A stretch of 64,000 bases of DNA from Icerya purchasi. Lineage: Eukaryota > Arthropoda > Insecta > Hemiptera > Monophlebidae. The stretch spans positions 65,478,864 to 65,542,863 of the forward strand of contig CM077115.1 of NCBI GenBank assembly GCA_039619475.1, read 5' to 3'. Position numbers and translations under genes: made by a program. The notes under the pieces are model-generated. The model was not told where the DNA came from. It ran no database searches and saw nothing but the letters and a program-made list of their open reading frames with translations. Of the stretch, positions 11,541 through 21,978 are shown piece by piece (the stretch's first letter is position 1; the number at the start of each line of letters is the position of its first letter).

Positions 11541-13470
11541 ATGAATGTTTCGTGGATTGGTGATCGGCGAGAGGTAAAGAAATGCGTCTCAGATTCCGAA
11601 GGCAATATAAACCCGGATAGAGTATAAAGTATGTCGGTATAGTAAGCGTTAGGAAAACGAAGATACACAAACTGCTCACAAACTCATCTCGGAATTGCGC
11701 AAGACAAGAACAAGCAAATGGATCAGGCTAGTGGAACAAATGAATTTCACACACTTTAGCAGAAAACCCTTGGCAGCTACTTAGTAAACTACCTGCTGGA
11801 GAAAAACGAACTAAAAGGATCATCAATAGTTGCACTAAATGCTATTGCAAATGAAATAGTTGGAACACAATATCTCGTCTCTCAGGATGTAAACAACATA
11901 AAAATCTGATTATGACCGAATTCCACGAACAAAAACGTAATCCGCAGAGCAGGTCTGACCTAAGTTTGAAAAGAATAAAACACCGCAAACAGCTACTGGT
12001 GAAGATGGTATATATCCAGAATTTATTAAGCATTTTAGGGAGAAAATAAGAAAATAGCTGTTGTCTTTTTACAATTCCATCCCCGACCATCCTCAAAACC
12101 TTCGTAGTAATAGCCATTATAAAACCTGGGAAAGGTTTTACCAAAGTTGAGAGCTATCGCCCGATTGCATTACTGAGATAAACACCTAGAGAAACAACAG
12201 ACTTATGCCGATAATGAATACGAAAGATTGAACAGTCTGGTTTCCGCGTAAAGCTATGTAGATCAAATAATAACCCTCACAACATACATATTAAGAATGG
12301 ATATCAGAAGAAACTGAAAACCTCTTCTCCCTATTCATAGATTTTTCTTCAACATACGATTCAGAATGGCGGCACGGATTGCTTCAAAAACAATTTTTAA
12401 GATCACGAACACCATTGATAAATTCACAGTGTGTACGGCAGATAAAGTAAACAGCAGACGACTACCTAACAATGACTTCCTATAGGGCGCTGTACTGGCG
12501 ACGTCATTGTTCAATTTATACATCCATGACTTACTGCAACTACGACTAGAAAATTTATCTATACCGACGATATGTACTTGCGTGGTAGACAGTAGACGTC
12601 AAAAAAGCCGAGAAGACGATAGAAACCGACCACAAGATACCGGACCACTACTTCTCCTTCTGGAGGTTGAAGCTAAATGCTGCGCTAAAACTGCAACAAC
12701 ATGCTTCCATCTGACTACACAATTGGCGCAGATGGAACTGCAAGTAAACTTTAATGGAAGCACATTAAAGCTTACTTACTAAAAGCGCCCGGAAATGATG
12801 GCAGCTAAGAGGCTAAAGCCAGAGCAAACATCGTCCAGAAAGTATTCTAAGAACATCAGCGCTAGCACTTGTTTATTGTGCTGCAGATTACGCCGCATCG
12901 GTGTGCAGAAATAGTGCTCACACGAAAACGATGTAGACATCGTACTGCATGAAACAACGCAATTAATTACAAGGACAACGAAGTTAACACCTACAACGTG
13001 ACTGTCCATATTATTAAGCAATATTAAAACGAAAGCTAGCAGCGAAAAAGGAATGGTCAAAACATAAATTGAAGCCGGACCCACCGTCACATCAGGACAC
13101 ACGGACCAGACTAAGCATCTTCAGTCTAGAAAATCTGCATGCCTAGTAGCTGAAAAATGAATAGTACGATGTAGTGAACATGAATGGAAAGAGGAGTGGG
13201 CGTCAATGAATCTAGACAAATACAGGTTGACAGATGCATCGAATGAAATGGTTTTTGCTTAACCTCACACAGAGGAAATGGGTACAAATGCGGAAATATA
13301 ACACCGAAATAAGGATAAATTAATAATCCGCGACGAATCGTTAAATATATAGTGTTTGAGTGCCCAAAAAGACGCTTAAACAGGGATTTCCAAAATTTGC
13401 TTTCAGTGACGACGTCCGTTCTGTCATGGTTACAAGGTATGGTTGGAGAATTATAACTAAATAAAAGAGC
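11240..13470 (+). pseudogene. Heavily decayed I-group (Nimb-like) non-LTR element
   Basis: Fragments in order along the plus strand: an endonuclease-like patch (about 11,240-11,340), a linker 'WIRLVEQMNFTHFSRKP' near 11,720, the RT entry 'ATGEDGIYPEFIKHF' (12,000) and 'VIAIIKPGKGFTKVESYRPIALLR' split over 12,110-12,180. Then come 'SLFNLYIHDL' near 12,510, the thumb sequence 'CFHLTTQLAQMELQVNFNG' (about 12,700), and a C-terminal 'VFECPKRRLNRDFQNLLSV' near 13,350. The combination of NFTH.SRKP, CFHL...LNV.FNG and .FECP.RR is one I associate with Nimb/I-group elements of arthropods. Stops and frameshifts are everywhere. An A-run at 11,511-11,537 interrupts the linker. Confidence 0.6.
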
Positions 13471-13524
13471 TAACACGGTTGCAGAAGAAGTCCAAAAGAC
13501 TCTCCTATAGGAAGCAGTGATCAA

Positions 13525-13938
13525 ACACCCATCTGGACCAATGGTGTTGAATTATACGGTTATAGTAATCCGACCAGCAACGGTAAGGAGGTTCAAGTAG
13601 TTCAGAACAAATTACTGCGCTTCATTACCGATGTCTAGATAAAGTTATTGCTCAGTTTTCTTCAAGGCATTAGCGTCATCCACATCAGCACGTGAATTTG
13701 GAGATAATAAAGTTTTAGTGATTGCAGTACCTAAAAGTAAACGCCTTAATCATCAAAAGCCGTGCGATTTAATTGTATAATTTCAACTATTCAATATCGC
13801 ATGAATTAAAATAAGTTTTGCAATATTTAAGCAAATTTTTTAACACGAACGATGTTACAAATGCCTATTGAACTAAAAACTTTTCTTGGGCCAATGTCTT
13901 TTTTGACGAACCCAACAAAATAAAAAATGAAAAAAATA
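13525..13938 (+). pseudogene. Jockey-clade 3' end relic
   Basis: The plus strand reads 'TPIWTNGVELYGYSNPTSN', 'VVQNKLLRFITDV' and, after a gap, 'SKRLNHQKPCDLI'. These are eroded versions of the Jockey blocks KP.WTYG.QLWGC, .QNK.LR and RRLKR.KP.DL. The 3' UTR ends with TTGGGCCAATGTC, AACCCAACAAAATAAAAAATG and an A-run. This is the last ~130 codons only. Confidence 0.6.
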
Positions 13939-15229
13939 TTTGTTTACGGTATTCCATCTTTTACATTTTCTTTTTGGTTAGCACAAACATTTTAACATTC
14001 ATGTTCTACAGCGCTTATTCCGACAGTAAAAAAAAAAGAAAAAAAGTAGCCTTTAATAAAAAATTACCATTTATAAAAAAATAACCTTTTTAAAAAAAAC
14101 GACTAAATAAAATTATTTAAAATTATCGCGTAATATTAACGTGTTACTAACTCATAACTCATTTAGTAATTTTAATGAACAGTGTAAAATAAACTCATGT
14201 GTAAAGTTAAAACACAGGACTGCGAATGCCAATTAAAAACACAAGGCGAGTAAATGAAATGGAATTGTTAAATGTGCAAACTGTGCAATACGTTTTAAAT
14301 GAGCATAAAGTATTCGCGCGGCTTATGAAGATTTTACTAATTTAAAGAACTGTATAGGAGAGTTATAAAAAATTGCCTACTTCATAAATTGTACAGTTTC
14401 AGTAGGACCGAGATTGTCACAAAAATGTTCTATTCGCAATCTGTATTACACAAATGCAATTCGAAAATGACAGGCGTTATGTGAAATTTTAGAAAAAAGT
14501 TAAAATCGGAATAAAGTAAGAAATAATTTTTATAAACATAAATTAGACAAGAAGCGCTTTCGGCAATATCCCATAACATCCCTAGTTTAATAATAGAGTA
14601 TAATTTGAAAACATTAAAACACGAAAACTTTTTATTTACACGGTTTTAAGGTTTCCATTTGAAATTTCTATTTCTTTTTATACTTACCTTAAACATTATT
14701 CGTGTTTATAATTTTATTATTTACTGTTTTAACTTAACAAACAAAATAGCCGAGATTACGCTACAGTGTAAAGCAGAAAACAGTGGCTGTAGCTGCATAA
14801 CAGATTTTACTATTCACCAATTAATATAGAAATGGAAAAAAAAGTGAAATACGATACACTTGTTCGAATATTCGCAATCCTAATTTCTTTCGGCAGATAT
14901 GATGATGCCAGTTTAAAAGTTTTCAACCCGAAATTGTGCAAAACTAAATAAAAATTCTAACAAATGGATTTATCTGAAAATGCTATGTGTAGACTTTGCT
15001 TTAGCGATGTTAAATAAAATAGGAACAAAAAAAGGAATGTGCCTCGGCGCACAAAGCAGAAGTGAAACTTCAAAGGCGTTTTCTCCAACTTCGATTTAAA
15101 GTTATAGTAGTAGTATCAAATTTACCAAGAGTAAAAATAGACACGGATTTGTAGTTCTCATAAACACATATCTATGAAGTTTCACTTGATGAAAAACAAA
15201 AACAAAAAATTAATGGCTTCTGTTTTATC
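13939..15229. other. AT-rich stretch without a recognisable gene
   Basis: Very A/T-rich, with short A-runs and repeated 'AAAAAATTACCATTT' and 'AAAAAATAACCTTTT' near 14,060-14,095. No coding motif, mobile-element end or structured repeat could be supported. Confidence 0.55.
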
Positions 15230-15880
15230 AATATTTTTCGTTGATTGTTGGATTCCATAAATAATACACAATAGGTTTATGGTAACTAAAATATGAAATA
15301 TAAGTTTTTGATATAATTTTATACCATATATATATCTAGAAAATACTGCATCAAGGGTAGTTACGCACTTTGTCGTTGATTCATTTGGATTATTATTATT
15401 TAATTGAAATTCGATTTTTCGAAGAAATTCTATTAAAGGCAAATAATCGTCTGATGCAAAATTGACGTTGAAGTCTCCAGCTAATATCACTGGAAATGTA
15501 TGTAAATTTTCTTTTGATGAAACCATCGGGAGTGAAAAGGAATTTTGATTTGTAGAAATATAAATGGCGATAATAGTTTTTTTTTTTCCATCTTCCGTCT
15601 TACATTCAATATTATATATATATATATATTTCCAACATCTGTTTAACCAAAATCTAACTGCGTAATAATATTGTACATTGACATATCAATATTGTAAAGT
15701 AACACAATATTTGACTTATCGTTTCTAATAAGGTTAAACTGCAACCCCTCCTGTCAGAACGTTCTCAACTAGATAAAACAAGGGTAGCAATGTCAGCAGG
15801 ATTATAAGGAAATAATTCATTATTGTATATTTCACGACCTGGCGTTTAAAAATATGATTTTCATGAACAATGCTATCATA
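15230..15880 (-). pseudogene. APE-type endonuclease domain relic (Helitron/Helentron-like or non-LTR)
   Basis: Minus strand, from high to low coordinates: 'GGVAV' near 15,745, 'RNDKSNIVLLYNIDMSM' near 15,690, 'CKTEDGKK..TIIAIYIS' near 15,570, 'FPVILAGDFNVNF' (catalytic GDFN, near 15,480), 'STTKCVTTLDAVFSRYI' (15,350) and, in another frame, 'SYHKPIV' (15,270). This is an exonuclease-endonuclease-phosphatase fold. The 'STT..GTT.DAVFSR...YFSYHKP' ending is, from memory, the version carried by Helentron-type Helitrons and some helicase-linked proteins rather than a usual LINE endonuclease. No helicase, Rep or RT is visible next to it. At least two frameshifts and a stop make it non-functional. 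Confidence 0.55.
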
Positions 15881-18828
15881 TCATCACGACAAACGATTTA
15901 TAAGGGGTACTGTGAAAACTTTGCTCACCTGGGCCTTAAACGCAAACTTTAAAAATGTACATCACGTTAAATGTTTTAGTAACGCGACTGAGCGTGTATC
16001 GTAACAGTTTCTGAATGCGCTACATTGTAGGTAAATTTGTTCGACGACAAAGGTAAATATTAAATAGGTTTAGGAATATTTTTCGGTGCTCTATCAGCCA
16101 GCTTTAGAGAATTGCTAGGATTAGGCCTTTAAACAATAATCGATGTCCCGAGTTAAAATTAGTAAGAACCAAATGATAATCGTTAATAGTTGTCTGCAAG
16201 TATGGTAAAAATATATATACAGGTGAATAATATCGATGAAGGTACACTGCACTTGACTACAGTGATTAAAAATCGAATACGTTTAAATCATCAATGTGCA
16301 GTATCGGATATGTGTTCGGAATTATCACGAGCTTATATAGAACGCTTGGATCCTGTCAGAGGCAAATAAAAACTACCGTTGTCAAAAATCGCTTAATATT
16401 TTGCAATGGAAGGCAACAGCAACACGCATATTAGCAAACGCGCGTGAATTTTGATGCACAGAATGCACATATTGCGCATTAACGCGATAAATCAGATTAA
16501 AAAAACATTTATATTGGATACGGGGAATCATGTACTACTTTAGACTGTACGAATATTACCACTCGGATAGGATTATACTTATGTACGAAACTAAACGAGC
16601 CGTAGTCGTAAGACCAAAATGATAAAATGATAATGCCCCTCAACTGATAACAATTTTTTTTTTTTTTTCAAATTACTTTTGGTTCCATGAAATTGCTATT
16701 TTTTTTTATATAAAATCGATAGTTTTTCAGAATAATTGCCGATAGCGAAATTACTTAAATCAACTCGTAGAATTTTACATTATCATCTCCGCATCGATCA
16801 AATTTTACATTAATAATATCCGCAATAATAGCATAACTCATTTTCCAACATCTATCCCCGCTGACTTGATAACATCTACTTATTGGAAATATACAGAAAA
16901 AAAAAATAAAGAGATAAAAAAACACACCTAATTGGCTGTTTATTATTAAAAACAAAAAACAAAAAAAAAAAAGAAATCGAATAAAAAAAATAGTTTATAC
17001 AGAACTGAACCGGTGTTTGCCTATTACAGTGATTCTACACGTAATGCAGGCATAAGTCATCCCCGAGTGGTCTCAGAAATCACGTATAAAGGTGTAAAAC
17101 AGAAAATGTTTATTGTTCTAAACTTCTTAGCTCGTCCGCGCACATTCACGCGAGAACGAACAGTTTAACAAGTCGTTTTGTCGAGATTATTACGTTTTAG
17201 ACGCATAACGTTATATCATTATTATGCGCATTCCGGAGAACTCTATCTCTGGGACACATATGCGCATCAGCGAACTTTTGGACTTTTATTATTATTTCGC
17301 ATTCGCCGTTTTTTTGACATGCAAAATGTTTATTCGTTTTTCACTAAATGAAATTGTTCCACTACTTTCCAGCTGGTTGTTTCCTTATTCTACCGTTGTC
17401 GCGTTCAATAATTTCCCGCTGACAGATTTTTTCCACTACTTTCGTCGGAAATTTCTCGACAATTTTCTGTGAATTCTATGCTCCCGTGTTCGCAGCTCCG
17501 TCATTTACCGATTCTCCGATTATTTTTTCTGCGCTGCTTAGGATATTCACCCGTTTCCTTAACTATCGTGTTAAATTTTGGAAGCCGCATGTTTTTCCTT
17601 CCGGCTGCAGTCCGTATTTCGTTTTGAAAACTTCAAGATAATAAAACTACGCTAAACGTACATGTTGGCGACGATATGTAGGTAAGATTTAATAAAATTC
17701 TCCACTCCCACTACCCGTTCGAACTATGTGTCATTTCATAAAAGTATTAGTACGGCGCCGCGTATGAAACTTTTTCATTTTAGCCCCCCCCCCCCCCCCC
17801 CCCAAAAGAATGTTTCAAGTAAAGAATCACTCAGCCCGGTTAAAGAATCAGTACCAACTTTAACGGGTGTATGAAATCGTTTGCCGAAAATGGACATCAA
17901 AATTTAGAAGTTGGATAATTACCGATTGAAGAAATTTAAGTTTCAACCGGAAAAAAAAACAAAACCGGAATCTGCAATTTTATTACTCCTATAGAAAATA
18001 CAAACGCGGCGGTCTTAATGGACGAAAACGCGAGTTTTACCGTTTTTTAATTTATAAAAAAATCGAGGTAAGCGTTTACATCAGTGCCACCAGTTAATTT
18101 TTGCCAGAATTTTAGTTCGTTCATGTACATTGTATTTTCTACTGTGAAATTGCACTAAATCACGAACTAATTCGAAATGTAGAAAACAACATTAAACGAA
18201 CAAACTGAAATGTAAATAACCACAAGAAATACGAATGAAAAAGACGATATTTTAAAATTAACCATAACATAACGTATAAAATTAAAAAAAAAAACACATA
18301 CCTTAATGACGTAAAAAAAAAAAAAATTAAAATAAATAATTTAAAAAAAAAACGTTACACAAATGTTGAAACTCCAGCATTAAGACAACTATCTACACTT
18401 GTTCCAGAATCTTTGAAATCAGTTTGCATACCAGTCCGCAACACAGTGAAACATTTTCATGTTTTCCCTTAAAAGTGGGCTTTGTACAGCCATTCAGGCA
18501 TCCACCGACACATTAGAATGTCGTTCGCTTCACGGCCTCCGTCGACATGAGAATGTCGCCGTGCAACCTGTGATTTCCTTTATACATATTATATCGCAAC
18601 GTATGAGCAAAAATATACATTTAACAACTAACTACCGCTAGTACAAGCTTCCTTATTTATATCATTATCGTTAGGGGTGGAAATACTGAGGAAATGACGT
18701 GTGAAATACACAAACATACGATCTTCACAGGTCTCTTTATAAGTCGTTATAGGAAACACTTTTATCTACTTTTGTTGAATGCATCCTCACGTATGTGAAA
18801 AATTGGTTTCATTAAATGCTGTCTTATT
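15881..18828. other. Long AT-rich stretch without a recognisable gene
   Basis: I see no family match on either strand. It holds homopolymers (T near 16,655-16,669; A near 16,960; a run of 20 C at 17,784-17,803) and a 54-codon open frame at 16,204-16,368 that I cannot assign. The open frame at 17,224-17,472 has no motif. Confidence 0.5.
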
Positions 18829-19170
18829 AGTAATCAGTCGTATCTAAGTAAATACCTGAAATTTTCGTAACGCTTTTCTGTGACGCTCCATTTCGTGACG
18901 CTTTTCGAATTCATGTGCCAAAGTAAAGACATGAAAATATTAGTAATCAGTCTTATCCAAGTAAAGCCATGAAATTTTCGTAACACTTTTGTGTGACGCT
19001 CCATTTCGTGACGCTTTTCGAGTTTATGTGCTAAATTAAAGACATGAAAATGTCATCTAAATAAAGACATGAAATTTTCGTAACGCTTTTCTGTGATAAT
19101 CCATTTTGTGACGTTCGTGGCGCTTTTAGAGCTTATGTACTAAAGCAAAGATATAAAAATGTCAAAGTAG
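18829..19170. repeat. Three-copy imperfect tandem repeat, about 100-113 bp unit
   Basis: Copies start near 18,829, 18,942 and 19,050. Each contains 'ATGAAATTTTCGTAAC', 'CTTTT.TGTGA...CCATTT', 'GTGACG' and a closing 'AAAGACATGAAAAT'. Copy two follows copy one by 113 bp. The third lacks the 'AGTAATCAGTC' segment, so its spacing is about 100 bp. No open frame runs through it. Confidence 0.75.
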
Positions 19171-19184
19171 TTAATAAAAATGAA

Positions 19185-20148
19185 CCTTTACTGATGGCTC
19201 CAGAACAACGGGCGGTACGGGAGCTGCCTTTTTGGTACCATCACTCAACTATTTTCAATATTATAAACTGCCTTCCTTCTGCTCCATATTTACCGCAAAG
19301 TCCTCAGCTATCCTTCGTGCTATCCAATACATTACTTCCACCAACGGCTACAATAAATTTCTGATAGCCTCGGATTCTAAAGATATTCTCTACTATCTAT
19401 CGCCTTTCCTCGTCATTCCGCAGATTTCGTAATTATCCTGATTCGTTCTCTTGTCGCTAGATTTTATAGCGTTCGTTCTATTCAAATCGATTTCTTACGA
19501 CCCCCCAGTCATATTGGCATTGAGGGCAATGAATTGGTTGATTCATTAGCTCGATCTGCCGTTTAGACTGGTCAAGTTCTATCCAAATTTTCTTATTGCA
19601 ATCTTAACGTTCTTTCCAGGAATTGCCATCGTCTACGATGGCACGATATCTATATACCTTTTTATCGTCTAAACCTGAATCCTTTTATCTTAATATCCAA
19701 ACCCATTCTCCTCCGTACCCTTAGTACTATGACTTCCCTCATCTCCCGCGCTTTCTTATCTCTTCTATTTGCAGGCTTCGTCTAGATCATAGTCGACTTC
19801 CGGCATCCTCTTTTCGCTTTTCTATGTTCTCTTCTCCCTTTTGTTCCCTCCATCCCGATGGTTCTGATTTATTCTGCGACACAAATCACATCTTCTTCGA
19901 ATGCGCGTCTATATCTATAGAACGCGTTCTCACTGCTATAGATAATTCTTGAAACTCGGTTTGCCTACTCCATACAGTTCTTCGTTTATTCTTTCACTTC
20001 CATCGCCGACAATCATTCCTATTGTAGCGTCCTTCATTGCTTCTATTTCCAGTAATATTCAATTCTAATTCGTTTTCCCTCTCTCTCACACTAACACAAC
20101 CTGATATGTTGGGTAATGCCCTTGACTGGCGATCCCAAAAAAAAAAAC
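19185..20148 (+). pseudogene. I-type element relic: RNase H, C-terminal region and 3' tail
   Basis: The plus strand encodes an RNase H start 'FTDGSRTTGGTGAAFLVPS' (first catalytic Asp, about 19,192), 'FTAKSSAILRAI' (the catalytic Glu position appears lost) and 'IASDSKDI' (Asp, about 19,370). After a frameshift it continues with 'HIGIEGNELVDSLARSA' near 19,515, then the zinc segment 'RLRLDHSRLP...FCSLHPDGS...CDTNHIFFECAS' (19,770-19,910). It ends 'ATGCCCTTGACTGGCGATCC' plus about 11 A at 20,138-20,148. The minus-strand relic at 25.6-26.1 kb is clearly the same family. Upstream domains are missing; it is a truncated dead copy. Confidence 0.7.
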
Positions 20149-20296
20149 TGAAATACGGAACAATATCGATATAAAAATTAAAAATTTGTTCTTTGGAATA
20201 TCTGTAGGCCTCTCGAAATGAAAGTTTACACGAATAATCGTATAATTCGATCTCCATAGCAATGTTGAAAAATCTAAAAAATAAATTCAAATAATT

Positions 20297-20560
20297 TTAA
20301 CAGAAAAAATAATATAAATATAAAAGATATGTAAAAAATGAAAAGAAAAATACGTACTTCTTAAAGGATATTGAGAAGACATAAAATAACTCGGACTTCG
20401 GAGGATGAAATAAATTCAAATGGGAGAATGTAAAAGCAGTCGGACGTGAGTAGTAGAAAAATAGAAATATAATTAAAAAGAAAATAAACAAGCCACCAAA
20501 CCTGTAAATCGAAATATAACTAAAAAGAAAATAAACAAGCCACCAAACCAAACCGACCTA
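20297..20560 (-). repeat. Diverged partial second copy of the 929 bp inverted-repeat element
   Basis: Read on the minus strand, this segment matches the plus-strand interior of the element at 21,181-21,380. Both start with 'TTTGGTGGCTTGTTTATTTT' and share a '(C/T)GTC(C/T)GACTGCTTTTA(C/T)ATTCT' stretch followed by an aligned TT.AATTTATTTCA-like sequence. Within it, a 47 bp unit ending 'AACAAGCCACCAAACC' is duplicated in tandem (20,475-20,502 and 20,522-20,549). I did not find its terminal repeats. Confidence 0.5.
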
Positions 20561-21041
20561 TTTCAACAAGATAAAATAATATATTACCAGCATTTGATAT
20601 TTCTAATATATTTTTATTAGACAAAATACTGAACTAGAAACGATGTAGGAACTAAAATTGCCGTACAACAATATGAACGAAAATAGCAGAATAAACTGAC
20701 AGCGGTCAAGTAAAGTTTTACCAAAAAAAAGGTAATATCGCTTTGATATCAGAAACGAATTTTAAAGATTTAACTTACAATTTAATGGTTACACAATATA
20801 CCATACCGAGCATGCTGAAGATCGGGCGAGGGCCGCGGTAATATAAGAAATAAAACATTTTTGTAATGCAGATGTAACCAGAAATAATGTACAAGCAACC
20901 GTTGCTCTTGCGTGGAATTTTACAATATCACACGAAGAGGCTACATTTATCCGATAGAAACAAGTGTTCCGCAAGGCAGTATCTTAGGACCTCACCCGTA
21001 TTTATTGTATACGGTGGACATGCCATCGTCACACAGGATAC

Positions 21042-21049
21042 GACAACTG
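21042..21049. repeat. Left 8 bp target duplication of the 929 bp element
   Basis: GACAACTG, against GACAGCTG at 21,979-21,986 (7 of 8 identical). Confidence 0.6.
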
Positions 21050-21084
21050 GGTAAGCATCCAGATAGGCGGCACCAGTTCATTTT
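21050..21084. repeat. Left terminal inverted repeat (35 bp)
   Basis: Pairs with 21,944-21,978 with three mismatches; starts GGTAAGC. Confidence 0.8.
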
Positions 21085-21100
21085 CCGTCTTTACGGTTCA

Positions 21101-21175
21101 TTTAGTTCATCTCGATTTAGTTCATCTCGATTTAGTTCATCTCGATTTAGTTCATCTCGATTTAGTTCATCTCTT
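21101..21175. repeat. 15 bp minisatellite, five copies
   Basis: Unit TTTAGTTCATCTCGA repeated five times; the last copy ends CTCTT. It lies in the left sub-terminal part of the 929 bp element and carries the AGTTCAT word that also occurs inverted at the other end. Sub-terminal short repeats of this kind are often transposase-binding sites in DNA transposons; that role is inferred. Confidence 0.9.
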
Positions 21176-21501
21176 GAGGTTTATTTTTGTTTGGTGGCTT
21201 GTTTATTTTATTTTTTTTTAAATTTATTTTTATTTATTTTCATTTACTTTTATTTACTGGCTGCTACTTTCTACTGCTCTCGTCTGACTGCTTTTATATT
21301 CTTTCATATCAATTTGGATTCATTTCAATTTATATTCTATTCGGATTCAAGGTGTGTAATTTTTTATATTAATGTTTAATGTAATTTTTCATATTAAACA
21401 TCTCTCTATTTTATTAAAATATAATTTCCGTACGTTCTAGCTCGATTGCCCTTTGTTTCCGCAATGGAAATTGATTTATGTGACGCCGTCTGTAAGCCGG
21501 T

Positions 21502-21786
21502 TTACTTCGATTTGATGGCATTTGCTGAAGAGAAGATGCCATCAAATATTACATAAAACATCGGTTTCTTCCCTTTTTTCAGGTTTTTACACTTTTTTCT
21601 TTTTCTTTTCCTTTTCAAAGTATCATTTTTCTTGTCTACTTTACCGTTTTTAGTATTTTGTTGGTATTTTGACGCTAAATTACGAATATTGAAAAACTTA
21701 TCTGCAAATTGCTTTACATCAGTGTACACGTTTCCACTCATTTTTCGCTCTATTTCTCCTATGATCGTTACGTTACTTCGCTTCAT
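21502..21786 (-). CDS. Unrecognised 94-codon open frame inside the 929 bp element
   Basis: This minus-strand frame starts MKRSNVTIIGEIERKMS and contains a short helical stretch (DVKQFADKFFNIRNLASKY). It is followed by a Lys/Arg-rich segment (KRKRKRKKCKNLKKGKK, about residues 58-75) that looks like a nuclear localisation signal. I cannot assign a family. It could be a remnant of the element's transposase, a captured host fragment, or chance in A/T-rich DNA; the lysine richness makes chance a serious option. The 5' end of the frame lies next to the hairpin at 21,803-21,902. Confidence 0.25.
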   Translation of the reverse strand: MKRSNVTIIGEIERKMSGNVYTDVKQFADKFFNIRNLASKYQQNTKNGKVDKKNDTLKRKRKRKKCKNLKKGKKPMFYVIFDGIFSSANAIKSK

Positions 21787-21802
21787 TTCATGTCACATTC
21801 AT

Positions 21803-21902
21803 AATTTCAGTTCGCTCATTTTCATTGTTATTCACATTGGGTGAACTAACACGCGTTAGTTCACCCACCGTGAATAACAACGGAAATGAACGAACTGAAA
21901 TT
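21803..21902. repeat. Long imperfect palindrome (48 bp arms, 4 nt loop)
   Basis: Bases 21,803-21,850 pair with 21,855-21,902 around loop ACGC. The inner 12 bp (GGGTGAACTAAC with GTTAGTTCACCC) are perfect and the outer part has only a few mismatches. It sits in the right sub-terminal region of the 929 bp element and could form a cruciform. Confidence 0.85.
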
Positions 21903-21943
21903 GACCAAAAATGAACTAAATGAACGAACTAAAATTATGACAA

Positions 21944-21978
21944 AAAATGAACTGGTGCCTCCTATCTGGGCGCTTACC
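21944..21978. repeat. Right terminal inverted repeat (35 bp)
   Basis: Reverse complement of 21,050-21,084 with three mismatches. It is followed by the target duplication GACAGCTG at 21,979-21,986. Confidence 0.8.

Larger units (their letters stand above)
21050..21978. mobile_element. Non-autonomous DNA transposon with 35 bp terminal inverted repeats
   Basis: The first 35 bases (21,050-21,084, starting GGTAAGCATCCAGATAGG) and the last 35 (21,944-21,978, ending GGGCGCTTACC) are reverse complements at about 32 of 35 positions. They are flanked by 8 bp duplications GACAACTG/GACAGCTG. The insertion splits a Jockey RT between its VPQGS and ADD blocks, which independently fixes the borders. The left interior holds five 15 bp tandem units and the right interior a 100 bp hairpin. 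'GTTCATTTAGTTCAT' occurs inverted just inside both ends (about 21,097 and 21,911). No transposase motif is visible. The 8 bp duplication fits hAT, P or Merlin groups, but the GGTAAGC tip is not a tip I can assign. Confidence 0.8.

Noticed and set aside
16204..16368. 54-codon open frame with non-repetitive composition
   Set aside because: Too short and without recognisable motif or context to call a gene.
17224..17472. 82-codon open frame rich in aromatic residues
   Set aside because: Looks like translated T-rich DNA; no signal peptide plus mature protein pattern and no family resemblance.
18829..19170. Considered as a CRISPR-like array
   Set aside because: Units are 100+ bp without distinct repeat and spacer parts, and the setting is a eukaryotic genome.
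20297..21380. Considered 20,297-20,560 and 21,181-21,380 as arms of one foldback element
   Set aside because: The second arm lies inside a defined 929 bp transposon and the first outside it, so they are two separate copies of one family.
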